A stretch of DNA of 64,000 bases, from positions 106,743,254 to 106,807,253 of the forward strand of contig NC_081415.1 in the NCBI RefSeq assembly GCF_030272615.1, in the 5' to 3' direction. Positions 9,871 through 19,457 of this stretch are shown here, in pieces (the first letter of the stretch is position 1; each line of letters begins with the position of its first letter). This DNA comes from Cryptomeria japonica. Lineage: Eukaryota > Streptophyta > Pinopsida > Cupressales > Cupressaceae. A program made the position numbers and the translations under genes. A model generated the notes under the pieces. It worked only from the letters and a program-made list of their open reading frames with translations. It was not told where the DNA came from and did not search any database.

Positions 9871-11234
9871 TACCTCCAAATGAGACCTGCTATGAGTTCT
9901 TGGTGGATAACCTTTTGGTTCCTTCATATGAGATCACTCCTACTGAAATGATATGTGTTGTTGGTCCCGAATCCCAGTTATATGGTTCCATCTTCACATA
10001 CCTTCGCGACAATACCCTACCTCCTGATCTATCAAATAACCAACGCCGCACCTTCATTCGCCAATCCTCTCGATATGTCATTTTAGCTAATATCCTATAC
10101 CGGCGAGGTCTAGATTGCACTCTTTTTAGATGTTTAGAAAGCGACGAAGCTCAGATTGCATTACGTGATGTACATGAAGGGATATGTGGTCCACATGCTA
10201 GTGGTCCTACCTTGGCCAAGAAACTCATCAGGACTGGATATTACTGGCCCAATATGGAAAAAGACTCATATCAGTTTGTCAAGAAATGTAAGCAATGTCA
10301 AATTCATGGAGACCTCATACATGCGCCAGCACAAAAACTACAACCACTTGCGTCTCCTTGGCCCTTTTGTCAGTGGGGACTCGATCTCATAGGCAAGATT
10401 CACCCTCCTTCTTCCAATGGTCATAAATTCATTATCACAGCCACAGAGTATTTTACAAAGTGGATTGAAGCCGTGCCTCTCACACAAGTCACTGGAAAAT
10501 AGATTGCTACATTCATCCTTAACTATATCATATGCTGATATGGTATTCCTGTTTCCATTATTACTGATAACGGGCATCCCTTCAAAAATCAGGATGTTCA
10601 TGAACTCTATGACCGCTTCCATATTTCCCATCATTTCTCCACACCATATTACCCCCAAGGTAATGGCCAAGCTGAGGCGTCTAATAAAACAATCCTTAAA
10701 ATCCTCAAGAAGACAGTCGACGACGCTGGCCGTAATTGGCATATCCAACTTAATCCTGCACTTTGGGCCTATTGCACAAGTGTTCGCACACCTACAGGAG
10801 CTACACCATATTCACTTGTCTATGGCACTGAAGCCATCTTGCCTATTGAGGTTGAGTTACCTTCTTTACAGGTCTCTTTGCAAAACATCATCAACGATGA
10901 AGACTATAGGGTCTCTCGCTTACAAGAACTAGAACTACTGGATGAACGGAGACAAACTGCTTTTAATCATCTTAAGGCTTATCAACAACAAATGAGTCGT
11001 AGCTACAATCACAAAGTCAAGCCTCGTACATTTGAGGTAGGTGACTTGGTTCTCAGAGAAAACCCTAAGAATCAGCAAGACAGAGAGAAGAAGGGCAAGT
11101 TCGAACCAAACTGGCTTGGTCCTTACATCATTATAGCAGCATATGGATCTGGGGCATATCAGCTGTCAACTACAGAAGGTGAACCTTTGGAGGATCCTAT
11201 CAACAGCATGCACCTTCGCAGGTTCTACACATAG
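9871..11234 (+). pseudogene. Tat-1 integrase, broken
   Basis: Integrase inserts the cDNA into chromosomes. The N-terminal zinc domain (HEGICGPHASG, then CKQCQIHGD) lies at about 10170-10310. The core keeps all three acidic residues: Asp in WGLDLIGK near 10380, Asp in ITDNGHPF near 10563 and Glu in QGNGQAEASN near 10672. The C-terminal domain ends GAYQLSTTEGE and LRRFYT, with the pol stop at 11232. Stops at 10500 (TAG) and 10536 (TGA) lie inside the core. No chromodomain is present. Confidence 0.92.
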
Positions 11235-12962
11235 CTCTTCAGAGTATCCTAATTTCAAAAATACAAAAAAAAATCAAAAAGTTCAAAAAAATACAAAAAA
11301 TAAATCAAAAAAATTCAAAAATACCAAAAAATTATAAAAACAAAAAGAAATCGTTACTTGGTGAAAACCTGGCAAACAGGCACCTTGTGACACAAAAAAC
11401 ATTGAAAAAATCAAAAAATCAAAAAAATTAAAGAGAAATAATTTCATCCAATCGTGAAATCCACTTCAGTGGCACCCTGGGCAAGTACCATGGTGAAAAC
11501 TGGGTCACCAGCGCCATGCGTAGAGACATTGCTCCTCCCTCCTTCAGGATTCTCTTTCATCATTTCACTTTGCACACACTCACGACCAATTCATCCATAA
11601 TAAACTTACCCATTCCTATCATGGCTTGTTAATGATTTACCCAAGATTGGTTAGCCATTCATAATAAACCTCCCTTTCCATCCATAATAAATCAGATCCT
11701 ATCTGTGGCTAAGGAAAATCCTATGTCTAGTGATGGGTGTGGAACTAAGAACATCACATGTTTCGAGGAGTACAGTTTCTTCCAACTTCCTTCAGTCTAT
11801 CCGTGCACAATCCGCAATAAAACAACATCTGCATCACCAGTCTGCAATAAAGTTTCATCTTCTCCGCAATAAAGTATCAGCTTCATGGATTCAGTTAGTT
11901 TTAGATGAGATAGTAGCAACAATGGGCTTCAACAAAATTAAATCTTTCAACAGACTCAGACAACATATGGTTCAGTGCTATCTATCCTTTCTGTGAAAGT
12001 ACACATTGTGACCACAATCAAATAAGACTTATACAAGTGACAAGAGACACTAAACTTGAGGACTACAGTGGATGTCGGTGTCGAGTCTTGGTTTTCTTTT
12101 GATTTTATCTTTTGGTGACATGTCTTTTAGCTTTTTCGGGATGTCTCTGACTAGAGATTCTATCTCCAGGATGTCTTTGACTAGAAAGGTGAGGATGGGG
12201 TATCATCACCTATTTGTATTTGCTATCTGTGGATTGTCTTTTAGTAATGCTATGACTTGTCCAAGGATATGAGGACACTGTGAGTCTAGTATGAACTGGG
12301 GCATTCCTTGTTTGTGACTGTCTTATCTCCATGCAAACAGGTACAATGACTTTCTGGGTCAAACATATGCCTCGATTGTCATAACCTACTTGCCATAATA
12401 AAGCTCAATGATGATAACGCACAAGAAGCTCTTTCACTTTCATATCTTTTGTCTTTCATCCCCCTTTCTTGATTGACTTCCATCATCCTTCTTGAGTCCA
12501 TGTAGTCTGCTATCACATTATTGAGTATAATGACACACCAAAAACATTTGCATTTCATGTAGTTGCACCTGCATTACCACATATAAGCATTTCATACATA
12601 CATATAGATATCACAACTGCATCACATCCTGCACACAACATCTGTTAGCACAATTTACATTTACATTATTATATTCATCTGCATTACATACATTCACATT
12701 TGCATCATGCATCACATATACAACATAAAAGAACGAAAATATTGCATTGCATCATGTACATATTTGCATCCATATCATAAACATACATCATGAAACATCT
12801 CATCATATAGGTACACATGCATATAACTGCCGCAAAAATGAATCATCTCATATATATAATCAAAAGTGTCATGATACAATGATGTCAAAAAAATCATATG
12901 GCTACAAAATCACCCGCAGGTGTCTACATCATCATACAAAAGTGGTACAATACTGATACATA
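11235..12962 (+). other. Noncoding region downstream of Tat-1 pol
   Basis: No credible gene. It holds an A-rich tract (11260-11440), the motif shared with Tat-2 at 11350-11380, seven AATAAA hexamers (11599-12402) and a CAT/ACA-rich stretch (about 12540-12960). Tat-2 has the same order in 46932-47810, so the layout is a property of the family. Confidence 0.7.
11350..11380 (+). other. Conserved motif GTGAAAACCTGGCAAACAGG after pol (Tat-1)
   Basis: It is flanked by A-rich DNA about 120 bp after the pol stop. Tat-2 has an identical 23-base core at 47015-47046 in the same position. A related GGTGAAAACTGGGTCACCAG stands at about 11491. Function unknown. Confidence 0.75.
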
Positions 12963-13499
12963 GGGAGCCCTCTAAGGCTATGATGAACTCCCTCCCTCGG
13001 AGCCGCCTGGCCTCGACGGAATCTAAGCCCCCGAAGGACCTGCCCCAGGATCATCCCTCCTGTCCCCTCTATCTGGTGGTGGTGGAGGACCCATAACCCC
13101 ACCACTCGATGCCTGTCTCCTCCGGCTCCCTCTCTTAGCTATCGCTGTTTGCGATGGTCTATGGAAGCTCCTCGCCCGCTGATCTGTTGGCACTAAACCA
13201 TAATAGAGGTCCCATCAGTAGGCAATCTCCTCTCCTGCCCGCAGCACATATGCATAGCCTGCCCCTGTGTCCTCCGTCGCCTGTCTCCATGCCCTTAGTG
13301 CTGTCTCAGCCTCTATGTAAGACTGAATCGCCTGATCTTTATCCTGCTCAGTATCCCTGAGCCTCATCTTGAGCTGATCCCTCTCCCTCTCCAGCTCCTG
13401 AATCCCATCTACCAGTCCCTGGCAGATCTCCCTGAGCTCAATCAGCTCATCCTCCTCTGGGTCCCCCCCCTCTGCCTCTGCCTATGGCTCTCCCTCTGC

Positions 13500-13645
13500 A
13501 GGTGCCTGCCCCTGTACCTATACCTGTAGTGGTGCCTGTATAGGTACCTATCTCTGTACATGCCTCTGTGCCTGTACCTATCTCCGTCCCTGCTCCTATG
13601 CCTATACTAGCACCTGTCCCTGTCTCTATACCTGTGCTCTGGGAC
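13500..13645. repeat. Degenerate minisatellite in the antisense gene tail
   Basis: Irregular repeats of CCTGTACCTATA-like units separate the acidic stretch from the coiled coil of the antisense protein. Slippage here probably caused frame changes. Confidence 0.6.
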
Positions 13646-14979
13646 CCTGTGCTGCTGGCACCTGTAGGGGCAATCCACCACGACCCCTCACCACCTGAGC
13701 CTGTCTCTCCTGTCCACCCTCCCTCCAAGGTGCAACCCTCCTCTCCCCAACTACTCCCCTCCACCTCCATCGGCCTCTACCCCCATCACCTCCACCATCA
13801 TCATCATCGTCCCCACCTCCATCTCCCTCCAGTAGCTCTCCTGGATCTGTCAATCAGGGGAATGGATGCTCTGCCCAATATGCTGTATACTCAGCATCCA
13901 TCCTAGCATCCTCGATCTCCGGCCACATATCCTAGGGTAGGGGCACCATCTCTGCCAGCTGTGTGACTGCTTGATCATATGACAGCAAGGGCCCAAACTG
14001 TGCCTGATCCCTAATTGTGTGGGCATACATGCCCGAGCCCCGTGGCATCCTTTGGATCTTGCCATACTGCCTACACACCCTGTCTACTAGATGTCTCTCT
14101 AACACATAGGGTGTTCGCCCAATCAAGTACCTGCTCTGGAAGGTGTAGGGCAGCTCCACTGCATCATCCTCCCAATCCTCATAGCCTAGATATGGTCTCC
14201 ATATGACCACATCAATGTCATCGATCACCCACCGCCAATGCTCCAACCTACCAATCTGCGGCTGTGATGTGATCATGTCATACAAATGTACAAAGCTGCA
14301 TCCGTGACCCCTACCCCTGAAGTGTATCGGTCAGGTAATCGGCAGATGCTCGTAAGCCCATACCTGCAGCAGTGTCACTCCACAGCCCAATCCCACTGAT
14401 CCATGATAAACAAACTAGTGAAGCTCGTAATACAAATGGGCCAGCACACATGGTCCCCAGGAGTATCTGGTGTGCTGCATCACCAGTGTCTCCAGTGCTC
14501 CCCCCCAGCCCATAGCCAACCCCCGTGTCGCCCTATCCGGACACAGGAACCCACTGATAGCTTCTCCGATCACTGCTGGCAATGCTAACCCTGTGGCTAT
14601 CATGGTGTCCCATGCCACATGTCTTGCCCTCATCTCTAATCCGGGATCCTGAAACACCTGTCTCAATGCCTCCCAATCTCCATCAATCGGTATCCACAGA
14701 ATCCTGTAGAAATCCTCCAGAGTGACGGTCATCTTACCCATCCGCAAATGGAAAGTTCACGTCTCAGAATGCCATCTCTCAGCAAGCGCAGTCAGCAAAC
14801 CCATGTTTGCCCGAAACTCAGGCACATACAATACATGTCTCAGACCCATCTCCTCGATGGCAGCTCTATTTCCAACCGACAGCTCAGGTCGCAACCTTTG
14901 CGTCGACAGGAATCTCTCCTGTGACTCCAGCATCGGCAAGTACTCCTGCAGTTAAGCAAATCAAATCATGTCAATCATA

Positions 14980-15258
14980 GTGGCATTCACTGTTTATCAC
15001 AAAATGCTACCTTTTATCTAAACGCACATGACTATCTATCCTAGTGACACTCACTGTTCATCACAAAGTGTTACTATCTATCCTAGTAGTACTCCCTATT
15101 CATCACAAAGTACTACGTGTGTGACACTCACTGTTCATCACAAAGTGTTATTTACATTTGCACTCCCTGTTCATCACAAAGTGCTACTCATACTTTGGGT
15201 ACTCCCTGTTCATTACAAAGTACTCTATCTTGGTACTCACTGTTCATCACAAAGTGCC
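14980..15258. repeat. Seven tandem hairpins with constant 15-nt loop and covarying stems
   Basis: Inner 5' arms start at 14983, 15047, 15089, 15124, 15160, 15199 and 15233. Every loop is exactly 15 nt and fits CMCTRTTYATYACAA. The five inner base pairs are GCATT/AATGC, ACACT/AGTGT, GTACT/AGTAC, ACACT/AGTGT, GCACT/AGTGC, GTACT/AGTAC and GTACT/AGTGC (one G-T wobble). Outer extensions bring several stems to 7-10 bp, for example TAGTGACACT/AGTGTTACTA. Three of five inner pairs change on both sides together, which argues for selection on structure. Confidence 0.92.
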
Positions 15259-15384
15259 TTGATCTATCCTAGTCTTCCCTAGAGGACCTGCTTGAGTGTA
15301 TCCTCTCACCAGCTTATCCAATCGACAACGTATGTTCATCACAGAACTGCCGATTTGACCTAGAAGACCAAAACTTGCATTTTT

Positions 15385-15480
15385 CAACGCAAACGCGCTT
15401 GACTGACACAAATGCGCCTCGCACCTTCACAGACGCGTCTAGCGGACACAAACATGCTTGGCACTGACATAGACGCGATT
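15385..15480 (-). repeat. CpG motif cluster, reverse orientation (Tat-1 3' region)
   Basis: Copies of the reverse complement of the leader motif, such as CACAGACGCGTCT and ACATAGACGCGATT. The last (15467-15480) is an exact 14-base reverse complement of 1907-1920. Relative to the antisense gene the motif is in the sense orientation and upstream of exon 2. Confidence 0.8.
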
Positions 15481-15754
15481 AAACAGTTTTGACATTTTTT
15501 AAGCTCTACTTCTAAGTGCATTTATTGCTCTATTTGACATGCATTAATGTCAAAATTGAATGCGTCAAAATACAAGGAGGTTTGGTGGTACTTACCGGCT
15601 CTCCTGCCTCTGCTAGCCTCTGAAATCGGTGAACATGGTCGAATCTATGCATGAAAGCCATCATTGCTGACTGCTCCTACTCTTTTCTCACTCTGCACTT
15701 TGATCTCGTGAACGTTTAGATGACAATGAGGATGTATTTTTCCCCGTGGTCTAT

Positions 15755-15760
15755 CTTATA
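15755..15760 (-). promoter_or_regulatory. Candidate TATA box of the Tat-1 antisense gene
   Basis: TCTATAAGA read on the minus strand, about 91 bp before the ATG at 15664. Tat-2 has CATATAAG at the equivalent place. It suggests the antisense gene has its own promoter inside the element. Confidence 0.6.
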
Positions 15761-15986
15761 GACTGCCCTAGCCCTCGTTTCCCGAGTCAGTCTTCTTTAT
15801 CCCGTGACTTTGTCACTTTATCCGGTCAGTCCATTCTATCCTGTCTTTCTTATCGAGAGATTGTCTGCGATCTTTTCAGACATTTTCATCCAATCTCTCG
15901 AGGGGGCATATCATTCCCATCTTGGGGTAACTCTGTATCAGTTCATATTATCTTCTTTGAAACAATGCGACAAGCCGCATTGTCTC

Positions 15987-16000
15987 AAAGAGGGGCAAAA
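15987..16000 (+). other. Polypurine tract of Tat-1
   Basis: AAAGAGGGGCAAAA directly precedes the 3' LTR. Tat-2 has the same tract at 50779-50793. It would prime plus-strand cDNA. The bases between 15665 and here hold only the antisense promoter region. Confidence 0.9.
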
Positions 16001-16773
16001 TGTAGACACTCAAAATTGTCATGTCTAATTAAATAAATATTTTATTTATTTAATTATCTAAGCCTAATTCTTCTATTAATTAAATAAATCTTTATTTATT
16101 TAATTAATTCATTTATCCTCTTCTAGCCTTATTTCTCATTTAAATAAATACATTTATTTATTTAAATTATCATTTTCCTAAATTAAATAAATATCTTATT
16201 TATTTAATTATCCTACTTCTTCTATTAATTAAATAAATCTTTATTTATTTAATTATTTCATTATCCTTTTCTACACATGACACATGTCATTCATCTCTTA
16301 ATTCCTACACTACCTACCTCTTTCATTATTTTATTATTTCTTCTACTTACCCTCTAATCACAGCCGACCTCCTTTTATAGCTCTCAATCTTATCCCTCCA
16401 TTTCATATTGTGTCTTCTATTTAAGGAGATGCCTCCTTCATTGTAAAACCCTAATCGCTAATCGACAATCTTGAGGACTCGGCTACACTACGATCCTACT
16501 TGCAACCACATTCCGTTCTTTGTTGAGCTCTTGTGCACATAAAATTTGAGAGCAAATATATCAAGCAAGATCAATGGAGATAGGAAGAATGGAGATCAAA
16601 ACCCTATTGGACATGTGATGGTATAATCTTTGTGATTTCATTTGATTTGCATTGTCTTAGGTAATCTTCATATGTTATGGTGGATCTTTGTTGTTGTTAG
16701 GCTAGAATTTGGTGGTTGAATTCATTTAGCCTTTCAATTTTGTTATTATTGTTATCCATTTTCACCATATACA
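16001..16773 (+). repeat. 3' LTR of Tat-1
   Basis: 773 bp, matching 825-1552 apart from 13 substitutions and one extra 45-bp unit at 16211-16255 that adds a fifth AT palindrome. It ends CATATACA before the TSD. Confidence 0.95.
16211..16255. repeat. 45-bp duplication unique to the 3' LTR of Tat-1
   Basis: A near copy of the upstream palindrome unit with its CT-rich spacer. It is absent from the 5' LTR between 1034 and 1035. Confidence 0.85.
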
Positions 16774-16778
16774 GTCTA
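16774..16778. other. Target-site duplication GTCTA, right copy (Tat-1)
   Basis: Follows the terminal CA of the 3' LTR and matches 820-824. Confidence 0.95.
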
Positions 16779-17263
16779 TGATAGGTGAGATGAAATTATT
16801 CTTAGGATTGTAGATTACTCAAACCGGTAAAGGTATTTTCACTTCTCAATTTAAATGTGTGAAGGAATCATTGAAGAAGTTTAGGTTAGTTGATTCTAAA
16901 CCTGTTGGAACTCCTATGGTGACTAGATGCAAATTGTCTAACAATGATGAATCTCAGGAAGTTAATCAGACTTTGTATAGATCTATGGTTGGTGGATCAT
17001 TGTATTTAACTCAGACTAGACTAGATATTATGCATGTCGTTTGTCTTTGTGCTAGATTTCAAGCCGATCCTAAAGAGACTCATATTACTACTGTGAATAT
17101 TTTCAAGTACTTGAACAAGACTATTGACTATGGTTTGTGATATCCAAAGAATGATGATTTCTTGCTATGTTCCTACATTGATGTTGATTGGGCAGGTGAT
17201 GTTGATGACCAGAAGAGTACTACTGGTGGAGCATTATTTTTGGGAAATAAATTGATTTCATGG
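16779..17263 (+). pseudogene. Ty1/copia RT end and RNase H start (second part of the outer element)
   Basis: Continues the frame cut at 824: the sequence reads on into GEMKLFLGL, then a TAG stop at 16811, then SLKKFRLVDSKPVGTPM, LYRSMVGGSLYLTQTRLDIM and, after another stop near 17138, the RNase H start DVDWAGDVDDQKSTTGGALF. The frame ends at 17263 where the chromovirus LTR begins. The remainder should lie beyond the window. Same family as the minus-strand copy at 60360-61993. Confidence 0.93.
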
Positions 17264-18822
17264 TGATGCAGAACCCCAAGGAACAAAGGTTCCTCACCCA
17301 AACTCACTCTCCAAGACCCTCAATTAAGGTCTCAACTCTCATGGATTCTTGGAAAATCCTAATAGGAACATGAAAGAACACCTCTACACTTCCCTTTTCT
17401 CAATGGGACCCCACTATATCCATGAACAACTCATGGAGATACAACTTCTCACATCAAGACTATTTTGAGACCAACTCTCTTGTAGCCACCTATGGTTAAT
17501 TTGGTTTATAACACATCCACCATTCAAGAGTAGGTATGGACCCTATAGAACCTCTTATCCAGCCCTAGAAATATTTACTACAACCAAAACAACACCCTTT
17601 TGTTTGTACAAATGCAATCAAGGTGACTACCCTCTACAAGATGCTCACTCCTAGTAGCCCTGTTTTGAGCCTTTAAGGGAAAAACTTGGAAATCCTTCTA
17701 ATGATACCACATAATCCTGACACTTTTTGATGCATCCTTTGATGACACAAAACACTTCCAAAACTCAGACCCTAACTCTTGCATTTATTGGGTCAAATGT
17801 TGCTGCTACAAGAGGCCTAATAGGGCTTTTAGGCCATTTTTACAAAGCAACCACACACCAATGAATGGAAAAGGTTTTCACACATCCAAATCCACCATTA
17901 TATAGGGTCCACCACTCTTGTATTTGATGATGCACAATTTTTAACAATCAAAACCGACTAGTCACGTGAGGATGCCTAGCTTAGGGCTTGATCCCAAAAT
18001 TCACCAGTTTAATAGCCCACTCAAAAACCTTGGAAATAATAAAAGAAATTATATCCCCTACTATTCCCCAAAATTTGAGCCAATTTGGCTAGAGGAATGT
18101 GGGGTTAAGAAGACATTTCCTTGAAAACCTTGGTTTTGGAGGGTTTTCAGACTGCTTGTTACAAAATTACAGATATCTTGCTTAATACATAGTGTTTTTC
18201 TGCCAAATCAAAACCAAATGATCATCAACTAAGATTTTTGTTCACATAAATGGTTTATATTGCACATTGGGTCCATATTGTGGTCGTACAAAGCATTGTT
18301 GAAGCATATTTATGTAAATTTTTTAGTGTTTATTGAAATCTAATCATTATCTTACATCCAAACTTTATCAACATCCTTTCTCCTTGACCTCAAAGGCCTT
18401 AATAAAGGTTTCTCCAACCTCCTCAACTGACTCCAACTGAAATTTGAATTAGGTAGCCGTTGGAGGGACATTGGTTACAATTTGACAACAAATTGATAAC
18501 AAAAGTTGTCATCCGACTTGACAACTTTGCACAAACTTGACAACTTATGAAATTTGCATATGTAACCTATTAGGACACATCATAAACCTAAAAAATAGGC
18601 CACATAGGAGAAAAAATATATTTCTTGCTTCATTTAGGCATTGTGGATGTCATTTAACCATGGTTGACCAAATAGGTCCTAAGAAGCTCATACTACAAAA
18701 TGGCATCAAAGCCTTACATGGCTAATCAAAACAGCTCAAAAAAATTCAAAGAACCCACAAACACTTCTAAGAGCCTTCATTTCTCAAATGGTCTTCAAAT
18801 CCTATAAGGTACTCCTCCACCA
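17264..18822 (-). repeat. Chromovirus 3' LTR (1,559 bp)
   Basis: On the plus strand it runs TGATGCAGAACCCC to CTCCTCCACCA. Related copies are 54941-56532 and 57744-58781. No gene inside. Confidence 0.88.
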
Positions 18823-18840
18823 TACTCCCAGGGGGCATAG
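18823..18840 (-). other. Chromovirus polypurine tract
   Basis: On the minus strand the bases read CTATGCCCCCTGGGAGTA, ending directly at the LTR. G-rich and in the expected place, though interrupted by pyrimidines. Confidence 0.55.
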
Positions 18841-19449
18841 AAAACTCAAGTCTCTTGAGGAATGAGGTCTACAATAGAATGTACATGCTTTTTAATGTCA
18901 TCTTATATCATCCACATGGAATATTCATCACATATGCCACTCCACTTGACAAGATACTCCTTATAAGCCTTCTTTCTAGTCTTCTTGACCACCTTGGTGT
19001 CCAAGATTATCTCCATCTTTCGTGGTTGGCTAGGTGGCAGACCTTTGACCCAACCTTCATCTCCTTCTAATTGCAAATTAGTATTTGAACCTACAACATC
19101 AACTTTGTAAGGAAACAAATCTGAAACATTTAAAATGGGAGATATGCCTAATCCTTGAGGAAGTTCAATCTCATAGGCATTAGGAACAAATTTATGCACA
19201 ATCCTACAAGGACCAATCTTTTTCATGAGCAATTTTTTTGTCTGTCCCTTTGGAAGTCTCTCTTTCTTCAAGTGTTCCATCACCAAGTCACCCACCTTAT
19301 ACAGCATATCTCTCTTCTCCTCATTTGCTTTCTCTTTGTAATTTTCAATGTTCTTGTGAAGAGTTTCTCTCACCTTCTCATGAATGTCTTTCATGGCCAA
19401 TGCTAAATCCTCACCTTGAGCACTTCTTTCCAATCCATGTAAATCCCTT
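18841..19449 (-). pseudogene. Chromovirus integrase C-terminus and chromodomain
   Basis: Continuation of the integrase broken at 52060. It reads AMKDIHEKVRETL, YKVGDLVMEHLKKER, KKIGPCRIVHKF and PILNVSDLFPY, then a chromodomain near 18903-19010 (KKAYKEYLVKWSG). Chromodomains bind histone marks and direct integration in chromoviruses. A stop at 18903 cuts the chromodomain before its last helix. The first 40 or so bases upstream of 19450 belong to this gene, while sequence above that is the Tat-2 LTR. Confidence 0.9.
19445..19449. other. Target-site duplication CCCTT, left copy (Tat-2)
   Basis: Precedes TGTAGACTC of the Tat-2 5' LTR. The matching CCCTT is at 52060-52064. Removing Tat-2 joins the two halves of the chromovirus integrase. 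Confidence 0.95.
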
Positions 19450-19457
19450 TGTAGACT

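Larger units (their letters stand above)
14946..15595 (-). other. Predicted intron of the Tat-1 antisense gene
   Basis: Donor G|GTAAGT at 15595 and acceptor TTAACTGCAG|G at 14946 give a 650-bp phase-0 intron. It contains the hairpin array (14980-15258) and the inverted CpG motif (15385-15480). Tat-2 has a matching intron at 49924-50367. Read on the plus strand it is part of the element's 3' untranslated region. Confidence 0.65.
12963..15664 (-). pseudogene. Antisense plant-mobile-domain gene of Tat-1 (two exons, broken)
   Basis: A gene opposite to gag-pol. Exon 1 is 15664-15596 (23 codons, starts MMAFMHRFDHV). It ends CCG|GTAAGT and joins in phase to exon 2 at 14945 after TTAACTGCAG. Exon 2 carries plant mobile domain (PMD) hallmarks: KMTVTLEDFYRILWIPIDG, WGPCVLAHLYYELH, VTLLQVWAYEHL and ERHLVDRVCRQYGKIQ. 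These are followed by an acidic Gly/Asp stretch near 13800 and a coiled coil (ELREICQGL to LKMRLRDTEQ, about 13270-13460). In-frame stops occur near 14757 (TGA) and 14412 (TAG) and further on. Extra antisense ORFs are known in Tat-lineage elements. The exact 3' end is uncertain. PMD function in transposons is unknown. Confidence 0.8.
825..16773 (+). mobile_element. Tat-1: Ty3/gypsy LTR retrotransposon (Tat type) with antisense gene
   Basis: This is a full-length element of 15,949 bp. Order: 5' LTR (825-1552), primer site, leader, gag, protease, RT, RNase H, second (archaeal-type) RNase H, integrase, A-rich tract, a PMD gene on the minus strand, polypurine tract and 3' LTR (16001-16773). The dual RNase H after RT is the hallmark of the Tat lineage. 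By eye the LTRs differ at 13 of 728 aligned positions plus one 45-bp duplication, so insertion is fairly recent. The gag-pol region 3708-11234 stays in one frame throughout but carries 13 in-frame stops. Confidence 0.93.

Noticed and set aside
10338-10748. Antisense frame within the Tat-1 integrase (136 codons)
   Set aside because: It mirrors the conserved integrase core; no independent motif or promoter.
13447-13906. Overlapping long frames on both strands rich in Gly/Thr or Pro
   Set aside because: They arise from the CCTGTACCTATA minisatellite and acidic repeat; only the minus-strand frame joins the PMD gene.
14980-15258. CRISPR-like array of repeats and spacers
   Set aside because: Units are 34-64 bp apart, stems vary while loops are constant, there are no distinct spacers or cas genes, and the context is a plant retrotransposon.
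18841-19449. Integrase fragment as a separate element from the pol at 52060-54240
   Set aside because: The CCCTT duplication and continuous integrase reading show it is one gene split by Tat-2.
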